Origin: Candidatus Nitrohelix vancouverensis | GTDB lineage: Bacteria; Nitrospinota; Nitrospinia; Nitrospinales; VA-1 | Length of the DNA stretch: 64,000 bases | Direction of reading: 5' to 3' | Assembly (NCBI GenBank): GCA_015698305.1 | Contig: CP048620.1 | Location: forward strand, 1,142,557-1,206,556 | Shown: positions 1 to 9,435 of the stretch, in pieces | Numbering within the stretch: position 1 is the first letter of the stretch | How the letters are laid out: every line of letters starts with the position of its first letter | The notes under the pieces: generated by a model | Told to the model about the DNA's origin: nothing | Seen by the model: only the letters and a program-made list of their open reading frames with translations | Database searches by the model: none | Program-made: the position numbers and the translations under genes

Positions 1-59
1 TCTCCAGCAGAATAGGATTTGGAGACTCCGTTCAATTCAATAATAACGTCGCTTGTCAT
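1..59 (-). CDS. ABC transporter ATP-binding protein, N-terminal fragment
   Basis: Only the first 19 codons lie in the window; the gene continues beyond position 1. From an ATG at 59 the reverse strand reads MTSDVIIELNGVSKSYSAG. This is the usual first beta strand of an ABC ATPase (hydrophobic-E-L-x-x-V-S-K-x-Y) just before the Walker A loop. The family energises transport at the inner membrane; the substrate cannot be told from this piece. It is divergent from the aminotransferase, sharing a 129-base intergenic region. Confidence 0.55.
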   Translation of the reverse strand, partial: MTSDVIIELNGVSKSYSAG

Positions 60-151
60 GGCGCTCTCGTGAAAGCGTCGCCGCCATTCAATCGGAGAAC
101 GGAGGCGACGGCGAATAATGTATTCTTGCAAACAAACAATCATTATAGTAT

Positions 152-165
152 GCAGATGTATCTGC
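152..165. promoter_or_regulatory. perfect palindrome in divergent promoter region
   Basis: GCAGATGTATCTGC is a perfect 6+2+6 inverted repeat, 24 bases before the aminotransferase start and just after a TATAGT hexamer (144-149). The position fits an operator overlapping a transcription start. No well-spaced -35 box was seen, and the binding protein is unknown. Confidence 0.3.
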
Positions 166-188
166 GTTAACACAAGAATGAGGAATCG

Positions 189-1382
189 ATGGGTATTTCT
201 AAAAAAGTTGGGGGCATGCTGGAGCAGGCCTCCTGGATTCGTAAAATGTTTGAAGAAGGCGCCCGGCTCAAAAAAGAGTTTGGCGAACAGAACGTGTTTG
301 ACCTGTCGCTGGGCAACCCGGTTCTGGAGCCGCCGAAGAAAATGCGCAAGGCGATCATTCTAGCGGCAGAGGATGAAACCCCGGGCCAGCATCGTTACAT
401 GCCAAACGCGGGGCTGGTGGAAGTGCGCGAAGCGGTCGCGCGCGTCAATGCGCCGGAATGCGGCGTGCAATTGAATCTGGACGACGTGGTGATGACCTGC
501 GGCGCGGCGGGCGGATTGAACGTGGTTCTCAAGTCCCTGCTCGATCCCGGAGACGAGGTGATTATTTTCGCTCCGTATTTTGTCGAGTATCTTTTTTACG
601 CCGACAATCACGGCGGCAAGGCCGTAGCCGTTCCTACGCACGACGATTTCACGCTCGATCTGGACGCGCTGGCGAAGGCGATCACGCCTCAAACCAAAGC
701 CGTGCTCATCAATTCGCCGAACAACCCGACCGGCGTTGTGTATTCAAAAGAATCGATCAAGGCGTTGAGCGCCGTGCTGAAAGAGCAGGCCGCCAAATTT
801 GGGACTTCAATCTATTTGATCTCGGACGACCCCTATAAAAAAATTATTTTTGGAGACGTCGAGACGCCGCATATTTTCAAGTATTACGACAACTCGATTT
901 ATGTGACCTCGCATTCCAAAGACCTGGCGCTGGCGGGAGAACGCATCGGCTACGCGCTCGTGCATCCGAAAGCCGACGAGGCGAAAAAACTGGTGGCGGC
1001 GATGATTTTCTGCACCCGCGTATTGGGCTTCGTCAACGCGCCGGCCTTGATTCAGCGCGCGCTGGTGGGTTCCCTCAATGAAAGCGTGGATGCGTCCATC
1101 TATGAGAAAAAACGCGACATGCTCTATAAAGCCTTGTGCGACATTGGCTACGAGGTGGTGAAGCCGGGCGGCGCCTTCTATTTTTTCCCGAAATCTCCGA
1201 TTGAAGACGAAGTGCAATTCTGCCGAATGCTGGCGGAAGAAAAAACGCTGGCGGTGCCGGGTCGCGGTTTTGGTTCGCCAGGATATTTCCGCCTCTCCTA
1301 CTGCCTGCCGGATCTGACGCTTGAAGGCGCCGTGCATGGATTGCGCGCGGCGTTTGAAAAGGCGACTCAGCAGGCGTCGTAG
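189..1382 (+). CDS. PLP-dependent class I/II aminotransferase
   Basis: A 397-residue fold-type I aminotransferase of the aspartate aminotransferase superfamily, moving amino groups between an amino acid and a 2-oxo acid through pyridoxal phosphate. The NPTG loop (in NSPNNPTGVVYS, about residues 175-186) and the Schiff-base lysine K244 (SHSKDLALAGERIGY) are both present. The length is normal. The ATG follows AGGAA at 181-185. Its 3-prime end overlaps that of the convergent ferredoxin gene by 16 bases. The substrate cannot be assigned: aspartate, alanine or an aromatic acid are all possible, and no pathway genes lie beside it. Confidence 0.88.
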   Translation: MGISKKVGGMLEQASWIRKMFEEGARLKKEFGEQNVFDLSLGNPVLEPPKKMRKAIILAAEDETPGQHRYMPNAGLVEVREAVARVNAPECGVQLNLDDVVMTCGAAGGLNVVLKSLLDPGDEVIIFAPYFVEYLFYADNHGGKAVAVPTHDDFTLDLDALAKAITPQTKAVLINSPNNPTGVVYSKESIKALSAVLKEQAAKFGTSIYLISDDPYKKIIFGDVETPHIFKYYDNSIYVTSHSKDLALAGERIGYALVHPKADEAKKLVAAMIFCTRVLGFVNAPALIQRALVGSLNESVDASIYEKKRDMLYKALCDIGYEVVKPGGAFYFFPKSPIEDEVQFCRMLAEEKTLAVPGRGFGSPGYFRLSYCLPDLTLEGAVHGLRAAFEKATQQAS

Positions 1383-1690
1383 TCGACGAAGGCGGTTTGC
1401 GTGAGAAGCACCGACTGGCAGGTCAGGACATGATTGCGTTTGAAATCGGTATCGTGCATCGCGTCGAATTTATCCATTTCCACTTTCCCTTCGAGCAGGC
1501 GGCCCATGCAGGTGCCGCAGACGCCGTCCACGCAGGAGGCGGGCGGTTCCAGCCCGGCGCGCATGACGGCGTTTAATATCGTTTGGCCCTCGGCGCAGGG
1601 TATTGTATGCTCCTTGCGGTTCAGGCGAATGGTGACGGATTCCGGCGTTTGATTTTCTTCGGAATCCGAATGTCCGATTTTGATTCCCAT
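1367..1690 (-). CDS. 2Fe-2S ferredoxin
   Basis: A 107-residue plant/vertebrate-type ferredoxin carrying one 2Fe-2S cluster for single-electron transfer in the cytoplasm. The ligands are C53, C58 and C61 (C-x4-C-x2-C in SCVDGVCGTCMG) and C91 (LTCQS). I chose the ATG at 1690 because AAGGAA sits 8 bases upstream; an in-frame TTG at 1708 would place that ribosome site inside the coding region. It overlaps the aminotransferase tail-to-tail. No dedicated reductase or oxygenase is adjacent, so the partner is unknown. Confidence 0.85.
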   Translation of the reverse strand: MGIKIGHSDSEENQTPESVTIRLNRKEHTIPCAEGQTILNAVMRAGLEPPASCVDGVCGTCMGRLLEGKVEMDKFDAMHDTDFKRNHVLTCQSVLLTQTAFVDYDAC

Positions 1691-1768
1691 TATCGCGTTC
1701 CTTTTCAAATTTAAAGCGCGCGCCCTGAGCGAATACCGGGGCCGTAAAGCGCAACGCGGCTAAAAGTT

Positions 1769-1797
1769 TTGTTGGTCTGATACCTTTTTGCTAAAAT
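1769..1797 (+). promoter_or_regulatory. candidate sigma-70 promoter for the ThiF/MoeB gene
   Basis: TTGTTG (1769-1774), a 17-base spacer and TAAAAT (1792-1797; five of six consensus bases) lie 62 bases upstream of the ThiF-family start in an AT-rich leader. The -35 match is weak. Confidence 0.35.
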
Positions 1798-1858
1798 AGA
1801 ATCTAAATACTAGTACAGCCAAAATATAAATACAAAAAATATAAAAAGGGTTCCTCCT

Positions 1859-3016
1859 ATGGGTTTGACTCAGGATCAAATAGGCCGTTACAGTCGCCAC
1901 CTGCTTTTGCCGGAGGTTGGGGTTGAGGGTCAGGAAAAAATATGTAATTCCAAAGTGTTGTGCATCGGCACCGGCGGACTCGGCGCGCCAGTGGCGTTTT
2001 ATCTGGCCGCGGCCGGCGTGGGCAAGCTGGGCTTGATCGATTTCGACGTGGTGGATCTCAGCAACCTGCAACGCCAGATCATTCACGGCGAAAAAGAAGT
2101 CGGAACGCTGAAGGTGGATTCGGCCCGGCAGTCCCTGAGCAATCTCAATTCCAGCATCGAGATCAAAACCTACAACACGCGCCTGACCTCTGAAAATGCG
2201 ATGGAAATTTTCAAGGACTACGACATCGTCATCGACGGCACCGACAATTTCCCGACGCGCTATCTGGCCAACGACGCCTGCGTTCTGCTTGGAATCCCTT
2301 ATATTTACGGATGTATTCTGCGGTTTGAAGGACAGGCTTCGGTGTTCGACTCCAAAAAGGGACCGTGCTACCGATGCTTGTATCCCGAACCTCCGCCTCC
2401 AGGTCTGGTTCCCAGTTGCGCAGAAGGCGGCGTGCTGGGCGTATTGCCGGGTCTGGTCGGTATGATTCAGGCGACGGAAACCCTGAAGATCATTCTGGAG
2501 AAGGGCGATGTCTTGATCGGTCGCCTGCTGTTGTGCGACGCGTTGGGCATGAAATTCCGCGAAATGAAATTGCGCAAGGACAAGGACTGCCCGATTTGCG
2601 GCGATAATCCAACGATCAAGGAACTGATCGACTACGAACAGTTCTGCGGCATCCCGCAGGCTCAGGAAGCCAGCGCGGAAGACGCGGCGATGGAAGTCGA
2701 CGTGCAGGTGGTTCAGGACAAGCTGGCTTTGAAGCACAATTTCAAGCTCATTGACGTGCGCGAACCTTCCGAATACGAAATCTGCAAGATCGATGGAGCC
2801 AGTCTCATTCCTTTGGGAGTGTTTCAGGACAAGCAGATGGACAAACTGAACGGTTTGCAAAAGCAGGATGAAATCATCCTCCACTGCAAGGCCGGTGTGC
2901 GTAGCATGAAAGCGGCGAAAGCTTTGGTTGAGATGGGATTCGAAAACGTGAAGAGCATGCGCGGCGGTATCGACGAGTGGGCGGAACGCATCGACACTTC
3001 GTTGACGCGATATTGA
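1859..3016 (+). CDS. MoeB/ThiF-family adenylyltransferase with C-terminal rhodanese domain
   Basis: A 385-residue E1-like enzyme that adenylates the C-terminal glycine of a ubiquitin-like sulfur carrier (MoaD, ThiS or similar) and, through the rhodanese domain, can pass on persulfide sulfur. The N-terminal Rossmann domain has GTGGLG (37-42). A structural zinc site is formed by C170/C173 and C244/C247. The rhodanese domain (about 275-385) carries the active cysteine C343 in CKAGVRS. This MoeZ/MOCS3 architecture serves molybdopterin, thiamine, cysteine or thio-tRNA synthesis, and no carrier gene is adjacent to decide which. The start follows AAAAAGGG at 1843-1850. Confidence 0.9.
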   Translation: MGLTQDQIGRYSRHLLLPEVGVEGQEKICNSKVLCIGTGGLGAPVAFYLAAAGVGKLGLIDFDVVDLSNLQRQIIHGEKEVGTLKVDSARQSLSNLNSSIEIKTYNTRLTSENAMEIFKDYDIVIDGTDNFPTRYLANDACVLLGIPYIYGCILRFEGQASVFDSKKGPCYRCLYPEPPPPGLVPSCAEGGVLGVLPGLVGMIQATETLKIILEKGDVLIGRLLLCDALGMKFREMKLRKDKDCPICGDNPTIKELIDYEQFCGIPQAQEASAEDAAMEVDVQVVQDKLALKHNFKLIDVREPSEYEICKIDGASLIPLGVFQDKQMDKLNGLQKQDEIILHCKAGVRSMKAAKALVEMGFENVKSMRGGIDEWAERIDTSLTRY

Positions 3017-3038
3017 GTTGCAGTAAAAGCGTACTGTC

Positions 3039-3067
3039 TTGACTTTCGTCGAGTCGACGTCTATTTT
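3039..3067 (+). promoter_or_regulatory. candidate sigma-70 promoter
   Basis: TTGACT (3039-3044), exactly 17 bases, then TATTTT (3062-3067). Transcription would start near 3074 and give a leader of about 60 bases before the GTG at 3134. Confidence 0.5.
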
Positions 3068-3133
3068 GGATAGGTAAGCTAACAGTTTTGATTTATACAC
3101 AGCCCATTTGAAAACGATTGAAAGGGGGATCTT

Positions 3134-3499
3134 GTGAGCCATTCCCATGAGTCCGAACCTAATTTTGAAAAATTATCGAAGGCGATTACCGAAGCGGTGG
3201 TGTCTTCTGAAAAAGTCAAGCGGGTGATGGCTGAACTTCAGAAGAAAGAGGATATCTGTCCGCAAAGTTTCATGGTACTCGTGCTGAAAATGCAGGTTTT
3301 GGCGGACGCTCTGACCGTGGACGTGGAAGGTGAGGAAGAGGAAAGAGAGATCAAAGCCCCTAAGAAGAAAAAAGCGACAGAAAGGTCTCAGTACATCGAT
3401 GGTCGCAAACTTTCAAAGAACGAGCTTAAGTTCCAGGAATACAGAAACAAGGATTTCGACAGCGACGAATGGCTTAAAAACAACGGACTCAGTTTTTAA
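3134..3499 (+). CDS. conserved-looking hypothetical protein, charged
   Basis: A 121-residue protein of unknown function, not recognised. It starts at GTG with a strong AAAGGGGGAT ribosome site. The first 65 residues look helical (KAITEAVVSSEKVKRVMAEL). A very acidic stretch (about 66-73) is followed at once by a lysine-rich block (76-84), and then comes a compact C-terminus ending in DEWLKNNGLSF. It has no signal peptide or membrane segment, so it is probably cytosolic. Its own promoter at 3039-3067 supports it being a real gene. Confidence 0.7.
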   Translation: MSHSHESEPNFEKLSKAITEAVVSSEKVKRVMAELQKKEDICPQSFMVLVLKMQVLADALTVDVEGEEEEREIKAPKKKKATERSQYIDGRKLSKNELKFQEYRNKDFDSDEWLKNNGLSF

Positions 3500-3784
3500 G
3501 ACTGAGACCGTCCGGGCGAGGGTCGGATTGCTTTCGGGGGTCGGCGTTATGTCGACCGCAACCGATGAAGCGTCTGACCGGCGCCAAAGGCCGGCGCAGA
3601 ATCTGAATCTGCGCGGTCACAAGACCTCGGCGATCCTTGTCGTAAGGCCTGCCTTCCTCCGGCATGTAAAGTTTTTCCCCGTAGCCTGCAAAATTACTTC
3701 TCCCGATCATTTTCTTTTAGACGACGCGTCCGTTCGATTGTATCCTGCGGTTCTGCTGACGCAGTCCGCGCTGGAGCGAAGACC
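3500..3784. other. gene-free stretch with inverted repeats
   Basis: No coding pattern is evident. The stretch holds a hairpin with a 7-base stem (GCGCAGA 3594-3600 with TCTGCGC 3608-3614) enclosed by GACCG (3576-3580) and CGGTC (3614-3618), plus a small CTCAGT/ACTGAG hairpin at the end of the preceding gene. There is no clear T-run, so a terminator or other structured leader is possible but unproven. Confidence 0.3.
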
Positions 3785-4582
3785 ATGATCCGCGCGGCGG
3801 CGGTCGCCGGTCGTTTCTATCCCGGCGATGCCGAGGCCTTGAGTCGCGACCTGACAGAGCGCATTGACTCGTCTGCGCAGGCGCGTTCAGCTCTTGGCGT
3901 TCTGGTTCCCCATGCCGGTTATATGTATTCCGGCGATGTGGCGGGAGCGGTCTATTCTCGCATCGAATTCCCGGAAACGGTGATTTTGCTGGGGCCGAAT
4001 CATAGCGGAGAAGGCGCGAAGGTCGCGGTGATGACCGAGGGCGTCTGGCAAACGCCGCTCGGGCAGAGTGCAATCGATTCGGAGTTGGCAGAGGCGATTT
4101 GCGGGCAGTCGACGCTGGCGACTGCGGATGCGCGCGCTCATGGCAAAGAGCATTCGCTTGAAACGCAATTGCCCTTCCTGCAGTTTTTCAAACCCGACAT
4201 TAAAATCGTTCCCATTTGCTTGAGCCGACTGGACTGGCCTTCGTGCCAGAAGTTCGCCCAAGCGATTCTATCCGCTCTCGGTTCCAGGCGCGTATTGATT
4301 GTGGCGAGTTCAGACATGAGCCATTACGTTTCAGACGCGACGGCGAGGCGGCAGGACGCTCTGGCCCTGCATCAACTGGAAGCTAGAGATCCGCAGAGAC
4401 TGCTGGAAACCGTGCGCGCCAACCAGATCAGCATGTGCGGCGTTGTTCCCGCGACGGTGATGCTGGTCTGCGCCAACGCCCTGGGAGCGCGCCAATGCGA
4501 AACGATCAGTTACCGGACATCCGGCGATGTCAACGGCGATCTGGAGCATGTGGTCGGTTACGCAGGCGCCGTGATTCGCTGA
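3785..4582 (+). CDS. amrB: MEMO family protein (AmmeMemoRadiSam system protein B)
   Basis: A 265-residue member of the MEMO1 family, related to class III extradiol dioxygenases. It shows the family landmarks VPHAGYMYSGDVAGA near residue 40, LLGPNHSG near 68, EHSLETQLPFL near 122, and SSDMSHY near 178. Homologues usually occur with an AMMECR1 protein and a radical SAM enzyme (AmrA and AmrS); neither is seen beside it here. The biochemical reaction of the bacterial trio is unsettled. The start follows a GGAGCGAAG-like site at about 3772. Confidence 0.9.
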   Translation: MIRAAAVAGRFYPGDAEALSRDLTERIDSSAQARSALGVLVPHAGYMYSGDVAGAVYSRIEFPETVILLGPNHSGEGAKVAVMTEGVWQTPLGQSAIDSELAEAICGQSTLATADARAHGKEHSLETQLPFLQFFKPDIKIVPICLSRLDWPSCQKFAQAILSALGSRRVLIVASSDMSHYVSDATARRQDALALHQLEARDPQRLLETVRANQISMCGVVPATVMLVCANALGARQCETISYRTSGDVNGDLEHVVGYAGAVIR

Positions 4583-4719
4583 CAGATTTCCCCCTTTTGC
4601 CTGTTCGGTAGCCGCTGCCTCTGCGTTTGTTCTGAAATTTCAATCCCTTCCAAATTTTTTTAAAACGGTGTAACATATTAGGATTGGGTAATTTATGCCA
4701 AGTTAACGGAGAATTCCTT

Positions 4720-6426
4720 ATGGCGTTGGGAGAAAAATTACGTTTGGGAGATGTGCTTGTAAAAGCGGGCGTTATCACTTCCGAGCAGTTGGGCAAGGCG
4801 CTGGCCGCGCAGAAGCAATACGGCATTCCTTTAGGGCGGGTGTTGATCAAGTCCAAATTGCTGACCGAAGAAAAGCTGGCGGTGAGTCTGTCTGAGCAGT
4901 TGAACATCCCTTTCATTGATTTGCAGGACATCACCATCGAGCAGGATGCAGTGAGTCTGATCAACGAGAATCTGGCGCGTTTGCACAAGTTGATTCCCAT
5001 TTCTCTGAAGGGCGGGCTGTTGAAGATTGCGATGGTCGACCCTCTGAATATTTTCGCGATTGACGAGGTGACGATTAAATCGGGCAAGGATATCGACATC
5101 AATATCGCCACCGAAACCGATATCAACCGGGCCATTCAAGAGGAATACGGCGTCGCCGCATCGATTCAGGCGGCGGTGAAAAGTTTGGGCAATCTGGAAG
5201 ATAAGAAGGAAGAAGAAAAATCCCTGCTCGGCGATAATGCGGTGGCGACGAAGGAACTGGAGGTGGATTCTCCGGTCGCAAAACTGGTGAAGGTGATCCT
5301 GTCTCAGGCCTTGGATGACGGGGCGAGCGATATTCACATTGAACCGGGAGAAGATTCCACCAAAATCAGGTATCGCATTGACGGCGTTTTGTTCGAAGCC
5401 AGCAGTCCTCCTAAAACGCTGGAGTCGGCGCTGATTTCGCGCATCAAGGTTTTGGCGAACATGGACATCGCCGAGACCCGGTCGCCTCAGGACGGCGGTT
5501 TTGGCGTTGATCTGGGCAAGCCCATCGAGCTTCGCGTGTCCACCTGCCCGACCGTGTACGGCGAAAACATGGTGCTTCGAATTCTGGACAAGAGCAACCT
5601 CCGGGTCGATCTTTCGCAGTCGGGTTTGATTGGCGACAATCTGACGAAAGTCAACGATCTGCTGGCGAAACCCTACGGCGTTATTCTTGTCACCGGCCCG
5701 ACGGGTAGCGGTAAAACCACGACCCTTTACGGCGCCTTGCAAAAGCTGAACACTCCCGAAAAAAATATCAAAACCATTGAAGACCCCGTGGAATACCGCC
5801 TGACCGGAATACGACAGACCCAGGTCAATCCGAAGGCGCATATCACCTTTGCCACCGGTTTGCGTTCACTCATGCGTCAGGACCCCGACATCATCATGGT
5901 CGGTGAAATCCGTGACCCGGAAACGGCGGAGATTGCGATACAGGCCGCGCTCACCGGTCATCTGGTTCTCAGCACCCTGCATACGAACGACGCGCCGGGC
6001 GCGATCTCTCGTCTGGCGGATCTGGGCGCGGAGCCTTTTCTGCTGTCCTCTTCAATTATCGGCGTCATTGCGCAACGATTGATTCGCACCATTTGCCAGA
6101 ACTGCAAGGAGCCGCGCCCTGCGACGGACGAGGAATTGAAAGTTTTGTTTCCAAACGGCGACGCCAAACCGGTCACCTTGATGGAAGGCGCAGGTTGCAA
6201 GGCCTGCAAGCGAAGCGGGTACAGCGGGCGTCTGGGAGTTTTCGAGGTCCTGGTCGTGTCCGATGAAATTCGGGCGATGATTCTCAAGGGAGCGTCTCCG
6301 ATGGAAATCAGGGGCATGGCGAAGGAAATCCAGAACATGTCAACCTTGCGCGGAGACGGCATCGCAAAAGTGTTGATGGGCTTGACCACCGTGAAAGAGC
6401 TGAACCGAGTCACGTTTGCCGATTGA
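4720..6426 (+). CDS. type IV pilus / type II secretion assembly ATPase (PilB/GspE family)
   Basis: A 568-residue hexameric ATPase that powers assembly of pilin-like fibres from the cytoplasmic face. The N-terminal GspE-N domain (LGDVLVKAGVITSEQL) is followed by a RecA-like core with Walker A GPTGSGKTTTLYG near 326, the Asp box, and QDPDIIMVGEIRD near 390. A zinc-binding tetracysteine (CQNC and CKAC) lies near the C-terminus. I chose ATG 4720 because GGAGA lies 6 bases upstream; a TTG 36 bases earlier is possible. It heads a locus with a two-component pair, a GspF/PilC protein and a pseudopilin. No retraction ATPase PilT is present. Confidence 0.93.
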   Translation: MALGEKLRLGDVLVKAGVITSEQLGKALAAQKQYGIPLGRVLIKSKLLTEEKLAVSLSEQLNIPFIDLQDITIEQDAVSLINENLARLHKLIPISLKGGLLKIAMVDPLNIFAIDEVTIKSGKDIDINIATETDINRAIQEEYGVAASIQAAVKSLGNLEDKKEEEKSLLGDNAVATKELEVDSPVAKLVKVILSQALDDGASDIHIEPGEDSTKIRYRIDGVLFEASSPPKTLESALISRIKVLANMDIAETRSPQDGGFGVDLGKPIELRVSTCPTVYGENMVLRILDKSNLRVDLSQSGLIGDNLTKVNDLLAKPYGVILVTGPTGSGKTTTLYGALQKLNTPEKNIKTIEDPVEYRLTGIRQTQVNPKAHITFATGLRSLMRQDPDIIMVGEIRDPETAEIAIQAALTGHLVLSTLHTNDAPGAISRLADLGAEPFLLSSSIIGVIAQRLIRTICQNCKEPRPATDEELKVLFPNGDAKPVTLMEGAGCKACKRSGYSGRLGVFEVLVVSDEIRAMILKGASPMEIRGMAKEIQNMSTLRGDGIAKVLMGLTTVKELNRVTFAD

Positions 6427-6482
6427 TTCATGTGGCTTGAACTGGTCCGCCTGAGAGCGGGCGTTTGTTTCCCCGGATTGAA

Positions 6483-8012
6483 ATGAAATCAGGAGTATTC
6501 GATCGCTTTGTTTATTACCTGTTTCGCAAACGGCTGACCGCCAGCCTGTTCATCATCATTCCTGTCGTTGTTGGCCTCACCGCATTCAGTTCCGGATTCA
6601 TCGCCCTCATACTCACCGAACAGTTCTTGAGCAAAGCGTCGCTCACGTTCACGCTCTTTCAGAAAAAGCAGGCCGCCGAGTTATTGCTCGGCATCAAGCT
6701 GGAGATTCTGGTTTTCACCGTTCTGGGTTGCGCCGCAGGCGTCGGCATTGCGGTGGCGATCTTGCAACCGCTCAAGCGCATCATGCTAAGCGCGCGTCAG
6801 ATTGCAGAGGGAGATTTCAACTCCATGCTCGACCCGGAGAGGCTCAATGAGTTGTCTGCGCTGGGGCATGACTTCAACCGCATGGCTTCGTCGCTCAATA
6901 AATATTTTATGGATTCGGTCAGCTCGGGCTGGATACTGATGGGTCCCAGCGGACGCATCATCTCAATGGATCACGGCGCGGAACGGATACTGGACGTCGA
7001 TGCAAAGAGAATGATCGGGCGCAACGCAGAGGAGTTTGCAAAAGCCGGCGGTTTGGGGCCGGAGTTTGAACGCTCCGTGGAACGCGCGTTGATTGAGAGG
7101 GAATCGTTTTCCAATTTAGAGTTGTTTGGAGATCACGATAACGAGGGAACGCTTCGTCTGAATTTCAGTTCGCAGTTGCTTGAGGATAACGATGGCGAAG
7201 TGATGGGACTTACTTTGACACTGAAAGATTTATCAAAAGCGGGAGAATTTGCCGAGCGAATCCAGCGCGCCGAAAAACTGGCGGCTCTGGGAAGCATGGC
7301 GGCGGGTCTGGCGCATGAAATCCGCAATCCACTGGGCTCCATCAAAGGCCTCGCGCAAATGCTCGAGGAGGAGTTGAAGGAAGGCGATACGGCGAAGGAA
7401 TACACCCGCATCATGACCCGCGAAGTCGACCGTTTGAACGGCGTGGTCTCCGACCTGCTTCATTTTGCGCAACCCTCCAGCGGAGAGAAACAAGCCTGCG
7501 ATATCAAAATGATTTTGAGCCAGGCCCTGCAACTGGTTCGGGTCCATACAGAAAACCGACGCCTGACTATAGAAGAAAACATCGCTTCAGATTTGAAACC
7601 GGTGATGGGGGAGAGTGAAAAATTGATGCAGGCCTTTCTGAATATTATCCTCAATGCGGTTCAGGCGGCTCCGGATGATGGCGTGGTTCGGTTGGAAGCC
7701 AGCATGGGCAAGGCGGATGCAACTGCAAGCGCAACGGAGACGGTGGTGATTAAAATTAAAAATCAGGGCGAAGCGATCGATGTGGAAACAAAGAGCAAAC
7801 TGTTTGATCCTTTTTTTACCACGAAGAAAGACGGCACCGGTTTGGGCTTGCCCATCACGCATCAGATCATCGTCAAGCATCGTGGGAACATTTCGGCGTC
7901 TCGCGAGGAAGCGTTCACCGTGTTCACCGTGGAGTTACCCGCCTTGCATGGGGCCGACGGCGCGGCGATCCTCAAGGGCGAGGAGCCGGTAGCCCCTTCA
8001 GTGGAAAGATGA
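6483..8012 (+). CDS. membrane sensor histidine kinase (HAMP-PAS-HisKA-HATPase), PilS-like by context
   Basis: About 509 residues. Two transmembrane helices enclose a short periplasmic segment (first about 20-43, second about 72-95) and are followed by a HAMP linker (QPLKRIMLSARQIAEGDF), a PAS domain (about 145-250), HisKA with phospho-acceptor H278 in GLAHEIRNP, and HATPase with GTGLGLPI near 450. The 6-base gap to the following NtrC-type regulator and the flanking pilus genes suggest PilS/PilR-type control of pilin genes. This is inference: classical PilS has more helices. An in-frame TTG at 6465 is an alternative start. Confidence 0.88.
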   Translation: MKSGVFDRFVYYLFRKRLTASLFIIIPVVVGLTAFSSGFIALILTEQFLSKASLTFTLFQKKQAAELLLGIKLEILVFTVLGCAAGVGIAVAILQPLKRIMLSARQIAEGDFNSMLDPERLNELSALGHDFNRMASSLNKYFMDSVSSGWILMGPSGRIISMDHGAERILDVDAKRMIGRNAEEFAKAGGLGPEFERSVERALIERESFSNLELFGDHDNEGTLRLNFSSQLLEDNDGEVMGLTLTLKDLSKAGEFAERIQRAEKLAALGSMAAGLAHEIRNPLGSIKGLAQMLEEELKEGDTAKEYTRIMTREVDRLNGVVSDLLHFAQPSSGEKQACDIKMILSQALQLVRVHTENRRLTIEENIASDLKPVMGESEKLMQAFLNIILNAVQAAPDDGVVRLEASMGKADATASATETVVIKIKNQGEAIDVETKSKLFDPFFTTKKDGTGLGLPITHQIIVKHRGNISASREEAFTVFTVELPALHGADGAAILKGEEPVAPSVER

Positions 8013-8018
8013 GTTTGC

Positions 8019-9392
8019 ATGAGCGACGATAAAGTACTGGTGGTGGAAGACGACGAAGGCGGCCGCTTTTTCCTTTCTGAATTTCTCAAGAAAGAAGGTC
8101 GCGAATTTGAGATCGCAAAGAGCGGCGAGGATGCGCTCGAACTCATGCGCTCCGAATCGTTTCTGATGGCGATCCTGGACTACAACTTACCGGGAATGAA
8201 TGGGCTGGACACTTTCTCCCGTTTGCGCGAGATCGACGCGGGTATTGAAGGCATCATGATCACGGCGTTTGGCAATAAAGATCTGGCGATGGATGCGATG
8301 AACGCAGGCGTCATGGATTTTTTTAACAAGCCGCTGGAATTGTCCGAGATGCGCGTGGTGGTGCGGCGGGCATGGGACCGGGCCAAATTGCGCCGGGAAG
8401 TTGAAACTCTGCGCGCTGAGAACCGGCGTAAATTCGGTCTGGATCGCTTGCTCGGTTCGAGTCCCGGCGTTCAAGCCGTCAAGGAACAGATTCGAATGGT
8501 GGCGAACAATGACGTATCCGTTTTGATCCAGGGGGAAAGCGGCACGGGCAAAGAACTGGTCGCCCAGGCCTTGCATTACATGAGTCCGCGTTGCAACCAG
8601 CCTTTTGTTAAAGTCAACTGTGCGGCCTTGCCTGCGGATTTGCTGGAAGCCGAGTTCTTTGGCTATGAAAAAGGCGCGTTCACTGGAGCGGTCAAACAGC
8701 GTCGCGGAAAGTTTGAGATGGCCAGTTCAGGAACGCTGTTTCTTGACGAGATCGGCGACATGACCGCGGCGACGCAAATGAAAATTCTGCGCGCGATTCA
8801 GGAGGGGGAAATTGAGCGCATCGGCGGCGAGAAGACGATTCGAGTCGATATTCGCATCATCGCCGCAACCAATAAGGATTTGGAACGGGCTGTCGAGGAA
8901 AAGGAATTTCGCGAAGACTTGTTTTATCGTTTGAACGTGGTGGGCATTCATTTGCCGCCGCTGAGGGAGCGAACGGAAGACATTGCGGAAATTGCGACGC
9001 ATTTTTTAGACGTCTATAACGGAAAATTCAATAAGGAGATCCAGTCGATCTCTGACGACGCGATGCAGTTGTTTCTGAATTATTCCTGGCCGGGCAACAT
9101 CAGGGAGCTTGAAAATATTATCCAAAGGGGCATCGTTCTCGCCTATAATGATAAGTTGGAAAAGGAAGATTTTTTGAGGGTATACCCGTCGCTGGGGAAT
9201 AATATCCCCGATCCGTCGCCGGATTTGAGTTTGCATGACAATGTGGAAGCGGCGGTGGCCTGGACCGAAAAGCGTATGATTCTTGAGGCGTTGAAAGATG
9301 AAAACTGGCGCCGACAGGAAACGTCGGATCGTTTGGGGATCAGCAGGAAATCCCTGCACAATAAAATGAAGAAATATGGAATTGGCGAATGA
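8019..9392 (+). CDS. sigma-54-dependent response regulator, NtrC/PilR family
   Basis: A 457-residue activator: receiver domain with acidic pocket D11/D12 and phospho-acceptor D54 (DYNLPGMNG), AAA+ domain with Walker A GESGTGKE near 171 and the sigma-54 contact loop GAFTGA near 220, and a Fis-type helix-turn-helix at 430-455 ([15 protein letters not shown]). All signature residues are intact. It is the obvious partner of the upstream kinase. No TGGC-N8-TGC site was seen in the short gaps of this locus, so its targets may lie elsewhere. Confidence 0.92.
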   Translation: MSDDKVLVVEDDEGGRFFLSEFLKKEGREFEIAKSGEDALELMRSESFLMAILDYNLPGMNGLDTFSRLREIDAGIEGIMITAFGNKDLAMDAMNAGVMDFFNKPLELSEMRVVVRRAWDRAKLRREVETLRAENRRKFGLDRLLGSSPGVQAVKEQIRMVANNDVSVLIQGESGTGKELVAQALHYMSPRCNQPFVKVNCAALPADLLEAEFFGYEKGAFTGAVKQRRGKFEMASSGTLFLDEIGDMTAATQMKILRAIQEGEIERIGGEKTIRVDIRIIAATNKDLERAVEEKEFREDLFYRLNVVGIHLPPLRERTEDIAEIATHFLDVYNGKFNKEIQSISDDAMQLFLNYSWPGNIRELENIIQRGIVLAYNDKLEKEDFLRVYPSLGNNIPDPSPDLSLHDNVEAAVAWTEKRMILEALKDENWRRQETSDRLGISRKSLHNKMKKYGIGE

Positions 9393-9435
9393 GCCTGCAT
9401 GATAAGGCGCAACTCGATGGACGATAGTATTCATC

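Noticed and set aside
1760-3148. 462-codon minus-strand frame opposite the ThiF/MoeB gene
   Set aside because: Shadow of the plus-strand gene, which has all family motifs and a ribosome site; the minus translation is His/Arg/Gln-rich without domains.
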